64,000 nt of DNA from Rickettsia endosymbiont of Gonocerus acuteangulatus (GCF_964026435.1 NZ_OZ032147.1:1364001-1428000), one strand, 5' to 3'; positions 1 through 9,964 are shown, numbered from the stretch's first letter. The notes: a model not told the origin generated them from the sequence alone. A program made the numbers and translations.

Positions 1-266
1 TAGAATTTAGTAGTAAAGTGGATGCTAAAGAAGTTGAGGAAATACTAGAAGATGCTGACGGGATTATTGTTTCACAAACTAGAGATTTAGTGTATACTTC
101 ACCGGTTGAAGCAGTAGGCGAAGATGCTGTATATGTCTCACGCATTAGGGATGATGCAAGTAAAGAGAACGCCATAAATTTATGGATTACATGCGATAAT
201 TTACGTAAAGGAGCTGCTTTAAATAGCGTTCAAATTGCTAAAGAATTAATCAAAACTTATTTATAA
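1..266 (+). CDS. asd: Aspartate-semialdehyde dehydrogenase, C-terminal part
   Basis: This is the 3' end of a gene that begins before the window; the frame is open from base 3 and ends with TAA at 266. The product would reduce aspartyl phosphate to aspartate semialdehyde, on the route to diaminopimelate for peptidoglycan. The visible part matches the C-terminal domain of the family, including the stretch [18 protein letters not shown], in which RKGAA lies near the C-terminus of Asd. The GTG at 18 is internal to the gene and is not taken as a start. A type I secretion gene follows 10 bp downstream. Confidence is high for the family because the last 80 residues are typical. Confidence 0.85.
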   Translation, partial: EFSSKVDAKEVEEILEDADGIIVSQTRDLVYTSPVEAVGEDAVYVSRIRDDASKENAINLWITCDNLRKGAALNSVQIAKELIKTYL

Positions 267-276
267 AATAATTAAT

Positions 277-2034
277 ATGGATAATAAAAACACTGCCTTA
301 AATAAAAAAAATCCTTTGATGATCGCACTTGGAGAGTGCCGAACAGCTTTCTGGATAGTCTTTTGGTTTGCCTTTGTAATTAATTTACTAATGTTAATTA
401 CCCCCCTTTATTCTTTGCAAGTTTTAGATAGAGTACTTGGTAGTGGTAATTTATATACATTATTATATTTATCGATAATAATTGCTTATATTTACTTTGT
501 TTACGGGTTACTGCAAATTGCTCGTTCTTTTACTCTTATAAAAGTGGGAGAATGGCTTGATCGAACAGTAGCACCGGTTATTTTTACCTCTTCGATTTCA
601 GCGGCAGCAACACGTGTAAATATGGAATCTAGCCAGCTATTACGTGATTTCCAATCCGTTAAAACATTCCTAACAAGTACCGGAATTAATACCTTATTTG
701 ATGCACCTTGGAGTATCATATATATTGCTGTTATTTTCTCGATTCATCCTTATATCGGTTTTATTACGGTTTTTGGTGCAATTGTAATAGTTTCAACTGC
801 TTTCTTTAATGCGGCGGCCACTAACAAAACCTTAGGTGAAGCTACAGAATTTTCGATTAAAGGTATGACGCAAGCCGATATTGCTAATAGAAATGCCGAA
901 GTAGTCGAAGCAATGGGGATGATGAAAAATGTTACAAAAAACTGGCATAAATTTAACTTAGCAGCACTTGATAAACAATCAACCGCTAGCTATCGTAATG
1001 GCATCATTTCTAACTTTTCAAGGTTTATCCGTAACATAATGCAAATGGCAGTTACTGGCGTTGGTGCTTATCTTGTTGTAGAAACTCATGGGGCATCAAT
1101 GACTCCTGGTAATATGATTATGAGTTCTATAATAGTTGGTAGAGCACTTGCTCCTTTTGATAATGCTATTGAGTTATGGAAAAGCATGAGCGGAGCTATT
1201 AAATCGTTCAAAAATATCAATAATTTATTTAATACTTATGCTTCTCGTGATGAAGCAATGCCAATTCCAAACGTTGAAGGGCATTTAAATGTAGAAAATA
1301 TTTATTATGCTCACCCTATTCCAAAGCATATGCCACAACCACCCACACCAAAATATATTTTAAAAGGTGTTAGTTTTGCAGTACAACCAGGTGAAATTTT
1401 AGCAATTATCGGACCATCAGCAACCGGAAAATCAACTTTAGCCAAAATCATAGTTGGGGTATGGAGAGAATCCTCAGGCTCAGTACGTTTAGATGAAGCT
1501 GAGATTTATCGTTGGAATAGAGAAGATTTTGGCAGACATGTCGGTTATTTACCTCAAGGAATAGAGCTTTTTAGTGGTAGCATCAAGCAAAATATCGCTA
1601 GAATGGAAGAAAATGCTAACCCTCAAAAAGTTATTGAAGCAGCTAAACTAGCTGGTGCTCATGAAATGATATTAAGATTTCCTGACGGTTATGATTCAGA
1701 TATAGGTCCTGCCGGCTCTAATTTATCAGGCGGACAAAGACAACGTATAGGACTTGCTAGAGCATTTTATGGTGATCCAAAACTAGTAATTTTAGACGAG
1801 CCTAATGCTAATTTAGATGAAGCTGGTGAAGTAGCACTTGCTAGTGCTTTAAAGCAAGCAAAACTAAAAGGAATATCAGTCGTTGTAATTTCACATAGAC
1901 CTTCTGTATTATCAGTCGTTGACAAAATCTTAATATTACAGGATGGAACTGTTGCAGTTCATGGAACGCCAGATGAAATTCAGAACCACTTTAAAACTTT
2001 AAAAGGCGGCACAATTCATATTAATAATAAATAG
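277..2034 (+). CDS. aprD: Type I secretion ABC permease/ATPase (AprD/PrtD family)
   Basis: The 585-residue product is an inner-membrane ABC exporter half-transporter for type I secretion. The N-terminal half has hydrophobic membrane segments (about residues 25-320). The C-terminal half is a nucleotide-binding domain with Walker A GPSATGKST at about residue 379, the ABC signature LSGGQRQR at about 483 and Walker B LVILDEP near 505, followed by the switch histidine in VISHRPS. Length fits the PrtD/AprD family. The adaptor gene lies 127 bp downstream on the same strand, so the pair probably forms an inner-membrane complex that would dock a TolC-like channel encoded elsewhere. No substrate gene is visible nearby. 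The frame is intact. Confidence 0.9.
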   Translation: MDNKNTALNKKNPLMIALGECRTAFWIVFWFAFVINLLMLITPLYSLQVLDRVLGSGNLYTLLYLSIIIAYIYFVYGLLQIARSFTLIKVGEWLDRTVAPVIFTSSISAAATRVNMESSQLLRDFQSVKTFLTSTGINTLFDAPWSIIYIAVIFSIHPYIGFITVFGAIVIVSTAFFNAAATNKTLGEATEFSIKGMTQADIANRNAEVVEAMGMMKNVTKNWHKFNLAALDKQSTASYRNGIISNFSRFIRNIMQMAVTGVGAYLVVETHGASMTPGNMIMSSIIVGRALAPFDNAIELWKSMSGAIKSFKNINNLFNTYASRDEAMPIPNVEGHLNVENIYYAHPIPKHMPQPPTPKYILKGVSFAVQPGEILAIIGPSATGKSTLAKIIVGVWRESSGSVRLDEAEIYRWNREDFGRHVGYLPQGIELFSGSIKQNIARMEENANPQKVIEAAKLAGAHEMILRFPDGYDSDIGPAGSNLSGGQRQRIGLARAFYGDPKLVILDEPNANLDEAGEVALASALKQAKLKGISVVVISHRPSVLSVVDKILILQDGTVAVHGTPDEIQNHFKTLKGGTIHINNK

Positions 2035-2039
2035 TACAA

Positions 2040-2142
2040 AATCGTCATTGCGAGAAAAAACCGTAAGTTTTTGCGAAGCAATCTCAGAAATTTATCTTAA
2101 CGAGGTTGCCACGTGTCGCTACGCTCCTTGTAATGACAAAAA
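2040..2142. repeat. Rickettsia palindromic element-like repeat
   Basis: The gap between the two secretion genes holds a palindromic repeat that opens with CGTCATTGCGAG and closes with CTCCTTGTAATGACA. Its inner arms are GAAGCAATCTCAG and a degenerate GAGGTTGCCACG. The same building blocks recur at 3699 and 46450. It could form a hairpin in the shared transcript. Confidence 0.7.
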
Positions 2143-2161
2143 ATAATAATGATTGAATATT

Positions 2162-3694
2162 ATGCAGGACTTAAAAAACAATAAACCTCAAATTACGCCA
2201 GAACAGTTGAAGCAATTACTGTCCTTGAGAGAAAATTCACTAAGCCTTAAAGGTCAAAGCTCTAAACGTAAAGCTTTGATCAATGGAGCATTAAAAAAGA
2301 CCTCACAAGTAATAGAATTTTTACTGCTTAAACTTGATAGATTTGTTAATTTTACTACTAAGAAGAACGATAAAGATCGTAATAACGTTGCACAAGCTGC
2401 AAGGTCTCCTATACTTTTTGGTATTTATGTTATTATTTTCTTAGTATTAATCGGTGGTATTTGGATGGCTGTTGCACCGCTTGATAGTGGAGCTGTAGCA
2501 GTTGGAATATTAATGCCAAGCACTAATAAGAAGACAATCCAGCACAATGAAGGTGGAATAATCAAAGCTATTTATGTGAAACAAGGTGATAAAGTTAAAA
2601 CAGGTGATAAGCTAATAGAACTTGAAGAAACCAGAATAAAAAGTGACCATGAGAGTACTTTAAGCCAATATCGTACTGCTTTAGCTACGGAAAATCGTTT
2701 AATTGCTGAGCGTGATAATTTAGAACAAATAGAATTTTCTGATTTTTTAATGCAAGATATTAATTTACCAGAAGTCGCTAAAATAATTCACACTCAGGAA
2801 AATTTATTTAGATCAAGAAAAGAAGTATTTAATTCAGAAAAAGATGCATTGCAACAACGTATTTCGCAGCTTGAAAAGAGAGTTGAAGGCTTAGAAGCAA
2901 AAAAAGTTGCTGCAACTAAAACAGCCGAAGTTTACCAAGAACGTTTAAAGGCTTTAAGAACTTTACAAAATAAAGGCTTTGTACAAAAAAATGATTTATT
3001 AGAACAAGAAGCAAGAGTTGCTAGTGCAAAAAGTGAAGTTGCAACAACTGACACGGAAATAGCAGGAACGCACCACTCTATTACTGAAGCTCAAATCAGT
3101 ATTATAACTCAACAAAATAAATATACTGAAAGAACTTTAAATGAACTTCGTGAAGCTCAGGTACAAGCGGCAAGCTTAAGAGAAAAATATAACGCTTTAA
3201 CTGACTCGCTTAATCGAATAGTAATCAAATCACCTGTGGATGGTATAATTAATAATCTAAAATATCATACAATTGGTGGTTATATAGGTACCGGACAACC
3301 TATTATGGAAATTTCGCCTACTAACGATCCACTAATTATAGAAGCAAAGGTATCACAAAAAAATATAGATTCAGTGCATGAAGGACTAGTTGCAAAAATA
3401 CGCTTTAGTGCTTTTAAATCACGTACTACTCCAACATTTACTGGTAAAGTAGTCAGTGTATCACCAGACATTGTTCAAGATGAAAGACAGCATCCCGGTC
3501 AGCAAGATAATTACTATATTGCTAGGGTAGAGATTGACATGGATGAATTCAATAGAATTGCTAAAATAAAAAACCTGGAATTACATCCAGGTATGCAAGC
3601 CGAAGTACAGATTGTAACCGGTACTAGAACGCTGCTCAGATATCTACTCGACCCTGTAACCGACACAGCATTTAAGGCATTTAGAGAGAAATAG
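2162..3694 (+). CDS. aprE: HlyD-family type I secretion periplasmic adaptor (AprE-like)
   Basis: The product is the membrane fusion protein partner of the upstream ABC transporter. It has a cytoplasmic N-terminus of about 80 residues, one membrane segment (about residues 80-105), a biotinyl-lipoyl-like half (GGIIKAIYVKQGDKV), a long coiled coil through residues of about 150-340, the second half-motif VIKSPVDGIINNL, and a C-terminal beta domain ending in LHPGMQAEVQIVTG. The family is usually about 430-450 residues, so the N-terminal extension is longer than usual. I chose ATG 2162; an in-frame TTG at 2153 is possible. No clear Shine-Dalgarno sequence is visible at either. The frame is intact. 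Confidence 0.88.
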   Translation: MQDLKNNKPQITPEQLKQLLSLRENSLSLKGQSSKRKALINGALKKTSQVIEFLLLKLDRFVNFTTKKNDKDRNNVAQAARSPILFGIYVIIFLVLIGGIWMAVAPLDSGAVAVGILMPSTNKKTIQHNEGGIIKAIYVKQGDKVKTGDKLIELEETRIKSDHESTLSQYRTALATENRLIAERDNLEQIEFSDFLMQDINLPEVAKIIHTQENLFRSRKEVFNSEKDALQQRISQLEKRVEGLEAKKVAATKTAEVYQERLKALRTLQNKGFVQKNDLLEQEARVASAKSEVATTDTEIAGTHHSITEAQISIITQQNKYTERTLNELREAQVQAASLREKYNALTDSLNRIVIKSPVDGIINNLKYHTIGGYIGTGQPIMEISPTNDPLIIEAKVSQKNIDSVHEGLVAKIRFSAFKSRTTPTFTGKVVSVSPDIVQDERQHPGQQDNYYIARVEIDMDEFNRIAKIKNLELHPGMQAEVQIVTGTRTLLRYLLDPVTDTAFKAFREK

Positions 3695-3698
3695 TTAG

Positions 3699-3790
3699 CA
3701 TCATTGCGAACGAGCATCGCTCGTGTGGCACTCTCCGAAGTCTAATACTATTTTATGAGATTGCCACGCTCCTTACAGTTGCGACATTAT
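3699..3790. repeat. RPE-like palindromic repeat
   Basis: Palindromic repeat directly after the adaptor gene, with CATTGCGAACGAGC at one end, the inner arm GAGATTGCCACG, and a degraded far end. It is related to the repeats at 2040 and 46450. Confidence 0.6.
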
Positions 3791-3810
3791 TGCGTGGATC
3801 AATTTTTCCT

Positions 3811-3960
3811 CTGTCATCCCGTGATTTATAAACTAAAGCCAGTTAAAATACTAATAAAATTAGTATTTTTTATTATTTTCTGGATGCCGCAGGTACAAGC
3901 AACTAGATGACACCGAAGATACTTTTCGATCCACGCAGGCAAGCCTTATGCGGGAATGAA
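3811..3960. repeat. Repeat with terminator-like hairpin (RPE type)
   Basis: An intergenic repeat that begins near TGTCATCCCGTGATTTATAA and contains the hairpin AAATACTAAT / ATTAGTATTT followed by a T run, which could act as a terminator for the secretion operon. It ends in CTAGATGACACCGAAGATAC and a segment shared with other copies. Related copies are at 28506 and 30402, and partial ones at 40474 and 51700. Confidence 0.65.
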
Positions 3961-4063
3961 ATATAAGGCATTTTTCGAGCTATGCAACAATGTCTACACA
4001 GGAATGACATTAAAAACACCTCTTGATCTACGCACTGGAATAGCTTATATATAGCATAAATCA

Positions 4064-4624
4064 TTAAGATACTGACAATTTAATAGTATTAAAAACAGCA
4101 TCATAAAATGTTTCAAAATCTCCTACAACTTTCCTAATTTCATTTTTTATCTTAAACCAGTAATGCTCTATAGGATTTAAATCAGGAGAGTAAGTTGGTA
4201 AATACAATATGGTACAACCAACGGATTCAATTAACTCTTTAACTTTAGAATTTTTATGAAAATTAATGTTATCCATAATAACGGTTTGCCCAGGTTGTAA
4301 TTCTGTAATTAATACATCCCTAATATAAGTTTTAAAGACCTCTGTATTACAATTACCTTCAAATATTACAGGAGCAATAAGATTACCATTACAAAGACCA
4401 GCTATCATACTTATTCTAAATTTATGTTGATACACCTTTTCTCCATAACACCTTTGTCCTATAATGCTCCATCCATACTCTTTGCAAGCATTATCCTCTA
4501 TTCCAGATTCATCAAGATATACTAATTTGTCTTTTGTGATGGTTTGTATCTTTGCTATAAATTCATTTCTTAATTTAATATCTCTTTTCGGATGAAAATG
4601 AGTTTTGTTTATAGCTATAGCCAA
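4064..4624 (-). pseudogene. IS630 transposase, DDE half (copy 1)
   Basis: This is the second open frame of IS630 (186 codons). It holds the DDE catalytic core, with YLDESGIEDN, VIMDNINFHKN and PTYSPDLNPIEHYWF carrying the three acidic residues. The first frame (helix-turn-helix part, about 4625-4860 and 5978-6110) is interrupted by the IS701-like insertion and also has an extra T near 4782, so this copy cannot make a full transposase from its own sequence. It could still be acted on in trans. Confidence 0.85.
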
Positions 4625-4864
4625 GTTTTCTGATTTGTCTTAAAATAGTTACAGATGCAATATTACCCCATTGCTTTGCTAACTCCTTTGATGTTTTATT
4701 CATATTAGCTTTAAAAAATTCTTTAAAAGATTCTGAATCTTTTATCTTATGACTATGTCCTTTCTGATAACCAGTTGCTGCTTTCTAAAGTACCTTGCTT
4801 ATCTTTTAATTTTTTCCATTTATATATAGTATCACGACTTACATTAAATAATTTACTTACCTTA

Positions 4865-5974
4865 CAAAACTTACGCTATGAGTAAAAAAGTGATAAATTA
4901 TTGTAAAAATAATTAAACATGTCAAAGAGGATAAAGTTGCAAGCAATACCAATTAATAGGACAGATTATTGTCAATTTTTAATAGTTAGCCAAAAGAATT
5001 ATAGTTTAACCTACTACGCTGAACATGCAAAGAAATGTAGTCATGATGTTATTAATAGATTTTTAAGGAATGAAAAATATACACCTTCTTTGTTATGGGA
5101 ACACATCAAGAATGATGTTATTTTTTCATCTAATGGATATACAATATTTGATGATACGGTTTTAAATAAAAGGAATACGAAGCAAATAGAAATTGCAAGA
5201 TCGCAGTACAGTGGAGCTACAGGTAGAGTTACTAAAGGTATAGGAGTAGTGAGTCTGGTATATTATAACCCTGATATTAATAAGTTTTGGGTAATAGATT
5301 ATCGAATTTTTGCACCTGATCATGATGGAGCAACAAAACTAGAACACCTATTAAACATGTTAAATAATGCTGTTTATAGCAAGAAGATTCCTGTTCAAAC
5401 AGTACTTTTTGACACATGGTATTCTACACACAAAATTATGCAACATGTTGACTCTCTGGGGAAATATTATTATGCCCCTATTAAAGCCAATAGAAACGTT
5501 AGTAAAACACACGATTCTAAACCTTATAAAGCTGTAAAAGAGTTGATATTTTCAGATGAAGAGATCAGGCATGGAGTAGAGATTCATATAAAAGGCTTTG
5601 CTAAAAATAAGCATGTTAATTTGTTTAAATTTACTGTTTCTACCAACAGAGTTGAGTATGTTGTTACCAATAACAAAACTCACAAATCTTCTAAAGCTGC
5701 ACAAGATGAGTGTGGCTTTTGATGGGTAATTGAGAGCATGCACAGAGAAATTAAGCAACTTACTGGGATAGAACGTTGTCAATGCAGGAAACAGCGTATT
5801 CAACGTAATCATATTAGCTGTGCATTTTTAGTTTGGGCATTTCTCAAAAGGACTGCAAATACAATCGGTAAAACGGTTTACCAAATAAAGTTAGGGCTTT
5901 TAGATGACTATATGCAACAACAGCTGCGTTCTCCATCTTTACGATATTTAGAACCAAACATAGCGTAAGTTTTG
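4865..5974 (+). mobile_element. IS4/IS701-like element copy F1 (1110 bp)
   Basis: A complete element bounded by CAAAACTTACGCTATG and its perfect reverse complement CATAGCGTAAGTTTTG. The 4-bp CTTA is duplicated at 4861-4864 and 5975-5978, and joining the flanks restores the IS630 sequence. The transposase has a nonsense codon (see next entry). Confidence 0.93.
4919..5968 (+). pseudogene. IS701-like transposase with one nonsense codon
   Basis: The frame is the same 349-codon transposase as the intact copies but has TGA at 5720 where the others have CGA (arginine in GFRWVIESM), a single C-to-T change. The rest continues in frame to the TAA inside the right terminal repeat. DDE-type residues lie in FDDTVLNKRNTK, LFDTWYS and the conserved ESMHREIKQLTGIERCQ region. 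The product would be cut about 80 residues short. Confidence 0.9.
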
Positions 5975-6149
5975 CTTACTTATTCGTATCCCTGCTTCTA
6001 CAGCTTTTATAACTCTTAGTCTTAGTTCTATTGCATATGCTCATGCCATATCTCTTTACATGCTTGTTAATATTTGCTTACTATAACATGATACTCTCGC
6101 TCTGTCAGTACCTTAATGACTTATGCTATATCTGATAAACGAGTATCAC

Positions 6150-7037
6150 ATGAACAAATTATTACTCTCCCTACTAGCTCTAATGTTACTCAATTTTAAA
6201 ACTTATGCTAATCAAGGGGTTAATTATAGAGTTTCTAAGGAAGATAATCATATAATTCATATATTAACTATTGATCCTAAACGTTTTAATTTAAAGCTAG
6301 TTAAAGCTCACAATCAGGTTATAGGCAGAGAAACAGTAGAAGAAATAGCCTTGCGTACGAATGCTACTGCTGCTATTAATGCAGGCTTCTTTGAGATTGC
6401 AGGGAGTGATGACGGCAGACCAATCCTTACTTTAATGGTTGATGGTAAGTTGTTTAGCCTTAGAAAACAAATGCAAAGTTTGTTAATTTTAGATCAAGAC
6501 AATATTCAAATTACTAAAAACTCAGCAAAAATTTCAGTTAAGATAGGCGACAAGCTTATTATTCCAGGTCAAGTTAATTATTTTTCTAATCCTAAAGATA
6601 TTATTTTATATAATGATGTTTGGGCTTCTACTACCCTTACTCCTTACACTAATAAAGAAATATTAATTGATGAAAATTTTGTAGTAACAGGAATAAGCAA
6701 GCATGGTGACAATCTTATACCCTCAAAAGGTTTTGTGCTATCTTTTCCAAGTAGCATAGCATTACCCTCAATAAAAGTAGGCGATAGCGTAAAACTAAAT
6801 TTAGAGTTTATTGATAAAGACGAGAAATCTGTAACTTTTAACAAAACTGCTTCTATGGTAACCGGTATTCCTATGTTAGTTCAAGCTAGCAAATCTGTCG
6901 TAGATAAAAATGATAATAAGGAAAGCTCTCATGCTCGTACATCGATATTAGACCAACACAATTCTTTGTACCTGCTTTTAAAGATTATAAATTTTACAGC
7001 AGTAAAGAAAATAAAGAATTTTTTAGCGAACGCTTAG
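6150..7037 (+). pseudogene. Phosphodiester glycosidase (NAGPA-domain) family protein, 3'-truncated
   Basis: The product starts with a signal peptide (MNKLLLSLLALMLLNFKTYA) and so would be exported. It then matches the phosphodiester glycosidase family, related to N-acetylglucosamine-1-phosphodiester alpha-N-acetylglucosaminidase: NAGFFE near residue 75 and the family-typical SHARTSI near residue 260. Just after HARTSI the sequence changes: the last 25 codons do not look like the family, and another frame takes over with alpha-2-macroglobulin-like sequence. The gene is therefore cut by a rearrangement near 6950, losing its catalytic C-terminus. ATG 6150 is chosen because the signal peptide starts there; the upstream in-frame codons come from the IS630 end. 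Its own promoter is probably displaced by IS630. Confidence 0.75.
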
Positions 7038-7318
7038 GCGATATTACTACCGATTCTAATGGGGATGCTAGTTTTGCACTGAACCTTGAGAAATATTATA
7101 ATGCTACTTTTAACTTAACACTTTCAGTAGATGGGTTTGAGCCTGATTCAGGAAGAAGTGTAAACGCAAATAAATCAATCATAGTTTCACCGCTAGATTA
7201 TATAATAGGCTTCAAAAGTGATAGTGATTTAAAGTATATCAAAAGAGGAACTACTCCAAAAATAGAGTTTATTGCTATATCAAATAAAGCAGATAAAGTA
7301 GCAGTTCCTGACTTGAGT
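6926..7318 (+). pseudogene. Alpha-2-macroglobulin-like protein fragment
   Basis: A second frame opens across the end of the glycosidase gene, reading through RPTQFFVPAFKDYKFYSS, LGDITTDSNGDASFALNL and DYIIGFKSDSDLKYIKRG. This pattern fits the macroglobulin-like beta-sandwich domains of bacterial alpha-2-macroglobulins, large periplasmic protease traps. There is no start codon and the frame is cut by IS701-like copy R1 at 7319; about 26 bp of it continue after 10477 (SLTLKKIN). The GAGT flanking both sides of the IS pile (7315-7318 and 10478-10481) shows that the two sides were once contiguous. The family call is moderate, based on pattern only. Confidence 0.55.
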
Positions 7319-8428
7319 CAAAACTTACGCTATGTTTGGTTCTAAATATCGTAAAGATGGAGAACGCAGCTGTTGTTGCATATAGTCATCTAAAAGTCCT
7401 AACTTTATTTGGTAAACCGTTTTACCGATTGTATTTGCAGTCCTTTTGAGAAATGCCCAAACTAAAAATGCCCAACTAATATGATTACGTTGAATACGCT
7501 GTTTCCTGCATTGACAACGTTCTATCCCAGTAAGTTGCTTAATTTCTCTGTGCATGCTCTCAATTACCCATCGAAAGCCACACTCATCTTGTGCAGCTTT
7601 AGAAGATTTGTGAGTTTTGTTATTGGTAACAACATACTCAACTCTGTTGGTAGAAACAGTAAATTTAAACAAATTAACATGCTTATTTTTAGCAAAGCCT
7701 TTTATATGAATCTCTACTCCATGCCTGATCTCTTCATCTGAAAATGTCAACTCTTTTACAGCTTTATAAGGTTTAGAATCGTGTGTTTTACTAACGTTTC
7801 TATTGGCTTTAATAGGGGCATAATAATATTTCCCCAGAGAGTCAACATGTTGCATAATTTTGTGTGTAGAATACCATGTGTCAAAAAGTACTGTTTGAAA
7901 AGGAATCTTCTTGCTATAAACAGCATTATTTAACATGTTTAATAGGTGTTCTAGTTTTGTTGCTCCATCATGATCAGGTGCAAAAATTCGATAATCTATT
8001 ACCCAAAACTTATTAATATCAGGGTTATAATATACCAGACTCACTACTCCTATACCTTTAGTAACTCTACCTGTAGCTCCACTGTACTGCGATCTTGCAA
8101 TTTCTATTTGCTTCGTATTCCTTTTATTTAAAACCGTATCATCAAATATTGTATATCCATTAGATGAAAAAATAACATCATTCTTGATGTGTTCCCATAA
8201 CAAAGAAGGTGTATATTTTTCATTCCTTAAAAATCTATTAATAACATCATGACTACATTTCTTTGCATGTTCAGCGTAGTAGGTTAAACTATAATTCTTT
8301 TGGCTAACTATTAAAAATTGACAATAATCTGTCCTATTAATTGGTATTGCTTGCAACTTTATCCTCTTTGACATGTTTAATTATTTTTACAATAATTTAT
8401 CACTTTTTTACTCATAGCGTAAGTTTTG
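7319..8428 (-). mobile_element. IS4/IS701-like element copy R1, complete
   Basis: A full 1110-bp copy in reverse orientation with both 16-bp ends. It abuts a truncated forward copy (F2) with no space. The left flank is GAGT and its partner GAGT lies after the end of F2 at 10478, so the outer pair marks the original insertion and the left end of F2 has been lost. Confidence 0.92.
7325..8374 (-). CDS. IS4/IS701-like transposase, intact
   Basis: Full 349-residue DDE transposase beginning MSKRIKLQAIPINRTDYCQ and ending LRYLEPNIA. Its TAA stop lies inside the terminal inverted repeat. Candidate catalytic acids are in TIFDDTVLNKRNTK (near residue 78), VLFDTWYSTHK (near 165) and the C-terminal RWVIESMHREIK (near 270). 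The 4-bp target duplication and the gene layout fit the IS701 group of the IS4 superfamily; the family name is from pattern memory. This copy and the one at 35348 are the only unbroken transposases of this family here, so they are the likely source of activity for the MITEs. Confidence 0.9.
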   Translation of the reverse strand: MSKRIKLQAIPINRTDYCQFLIVSQKNYSLTYYAEHAKKCSHDVINRFLRNEKYTPSLLWEHIKNDVIFSSNGYTIFDDTVLNKRNTKQIEIARSQYSGATGRVTKGIGVVSLVYYNPDINKFWVIDYRIFAPDHDGATKLEHLLNMLNNAVYSKKIPFQTVLFDTWYSTHKIMQHVDSLGKYYYAPIKANRNVSKTHDSKPYKAVKELTFSDEEIRHGVEIHIKGFAKNKHVNLFKFTVSTNRVEYVVTNNKTHKSSKAAQDECGFRWVIESMHREIKQLTGIERCQCRKQRIQRNHISWAFLVWAFLKRTANTIGKTVYQIKLGLLDDYMQQQLRSPSLRYLEPNIA

Positions 8429-8779
8429 AGGAATACGAAGCAAATAGAAATTGCAAGATCGCAGTACAGTGGAGCTACAGGTAGAGTTACTAAAGGTATA
8501 GGAGTAGTGAGTCTGGTATATTATAACCCTGATATTAATAAGTTTTGGGTAATAGATTATCGAATTTTTGCACCTGATCATGATGGAGCAACAAAACTAG
8601 AACACCTATTAAACATGTTAAATAATGCTGTTTATAGCAAGAAGATTCCTTTTCAAACAGTACTTTTTGACACATGGTATTCTACACACAAAATTATGCA
8701 ACATGTTGACTCTCTGGGGAAATATTATTATGCCCCTATTAAAGCCAATAGAAACGTTAGTAAAACGCACGATTCTAAA
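8429..8779 (+). mobile_element. IS701-like copy F2, internal left part
   Basis: Fragment of a forward copy starting at the codons AGGAATACGAAGC (about 280 bp into the element) and ending in GATTCTAAA, where copy R2 was inserted. TAAA is duplicated at 8776-8779 and 10019-10022. The first part of F2 is missing and replaced by R1. Confidence 0.88.
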
Positions 8780-8785
8780 CAAAAC

Positions 8786-9964
8786 TTACGCTATGTTTGG
8801 TTCTAAATATCGTAAAGATGGAGAACGCAGCTGTTGTTGCATATAGTCATCTAAAAGCCCTAACTTTATTTGGTAAACCGTTTTACCGATTGTATTTGCA
8901 GTCCTTTTGAGAAATGCCCAAACTAAAAATGCCCAACTAATATGATTACGTTGAATACGCTGTTTCCTGCATTGACAACGTTCTATCCCAGTAAGTTGCT
9001 TAATTTCTCTGTGCATGCTCTCAATTACCCATCGAAAGCCACACTCATCTTGTGCAGCTTTAGAAGATTTGTGAGTTTTGTTATTGGTAACAACATACTC
9101 AACTCTGTTGGTAGAAACAGTAAATTTAAACAAATTAACATGCTTATTTTTAGCAAAGCCTTTTATATGAATCTCTACTCCATGCCTGATCTCTTCATCT
9201 GAAAATGTCAACTCTTTTACAGCTTTATAAGGTTTAGAATCGTGCGTTTTACTAACGTTTCTATTGGCTTTAATAGGGGCATAATAATATTTCCCCAGAG
9301 AGTCAACATGTTGCATAATTTTGTGTGTAGAATACCATGTGTCAAAAAGTACTGTTTGAAAAGGAATCTTCTTGCTATAAACAGCATTATTTAACATGTT
9401 TAATAGGTGTTCTAGTTTTGTTGCTCCATCATGATCAGGTGCAAAAATTCGATAATCTATTACCCAAAACTTATTAATATCAGGGTTATAATATACCAGA
9501 CTCACTACTCCTATACCTTTAGTAACTCTACCTGTAGCTCCACTGTACTGCGATCTTGCAATTTCTATTTGCTTCGTATTCCTTTTATTTAAAACCGTAT
9601 CATCAAATATTGTATATCCATTAGATGAAAAAATAACATCATTCTTGATGTGTTCCCATAACAAAGAAGGTGTATATTTTTCATTCCTTAAAAATCTATT
9701 AATAACATCATGACTACATTTCTTTGCATGTTCAGCGTAGTAGGTTAAACTATCAAAACTTACGCTATGTTTGATATAATGCCCATGAATTAAGGGATAT
9801 TATGAAGTGCTTCACTATAAAACATTGCTGTGTAATAAGAGTTTTTAGCATATTTGCTATAACATAGCGTAAGTTTTGCTATAATTCTTTTGGCTAACTA
9901 TTAAAAATTGACAATAATCTGTCCTATTAATTGGTATTGCTTGCAACTTTATCCTCTTTGACAT
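8786..9964 (-). pseudogene. IS701-like transposase broken by a MITE
   Basis: The reading frame matches the intact transposase over its C-terminal 292 codons, but the N-terminal 40 or so codons (from the ATG at 9964) are separated by the MITE insertion at 9754-9878. A start inside the remaining frame would lack the N-terminal domain. Confidence 0.85.
9754..9878 (+). mobile_element. MITE, type A (125 bp)
   Basis: A short element with the same 16-bp ends as the IS701-like IS (CAAAACTTACGCTATG and reverse complement) but no transposase. It duplicated CTAT on insertion; joining the flanks restores the IS sequence. The interior begins TTTGATATAATGCCCATG. Confidence 0.93.

Larger units (their letters stand above)
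4052..6128 (-). mobile_element. IS630-family element copy 1, split by an IS701-like element
   Basis: The ends TAGCATAAATCATTAAG and its imperfect reverse complement near 6100-6128 are flanked by TA on both sides (4050-4051 and 6129-6130), the usual IS630 target duplication. The element is split at 4865-5974 by an IS701-like copy that duplicated CTTA. The insertion sits 19 bp before the start codon of the downstream glycosidase gene and has replaced its upstream region. Confidence 0.9.

Noticed and set aside
5720..5722. TGA read as tryptophan or arginine in the transposase of copy F1
   Set aside because: All other copies have CGA here, and Rickettsia use the standard code; a C-to-T mutation is simpler.
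7481..7741. A conserved 86-codon open frame (MITLNTLFPALTTFYPSKLL) present opposite every IS701-like transposase copy
   Set aside because: It is antisense to the conserved transposase C-terminus and is kept only because the IS copies are nearly identical; there is no ribosome site or family.
9787..9870. Short frame inside the type A MITE (ATGAAGTGCTTCACTATA)
   Set aside because: Type B MITEs lack the start and have a stop in the same place, so it is not conserved.
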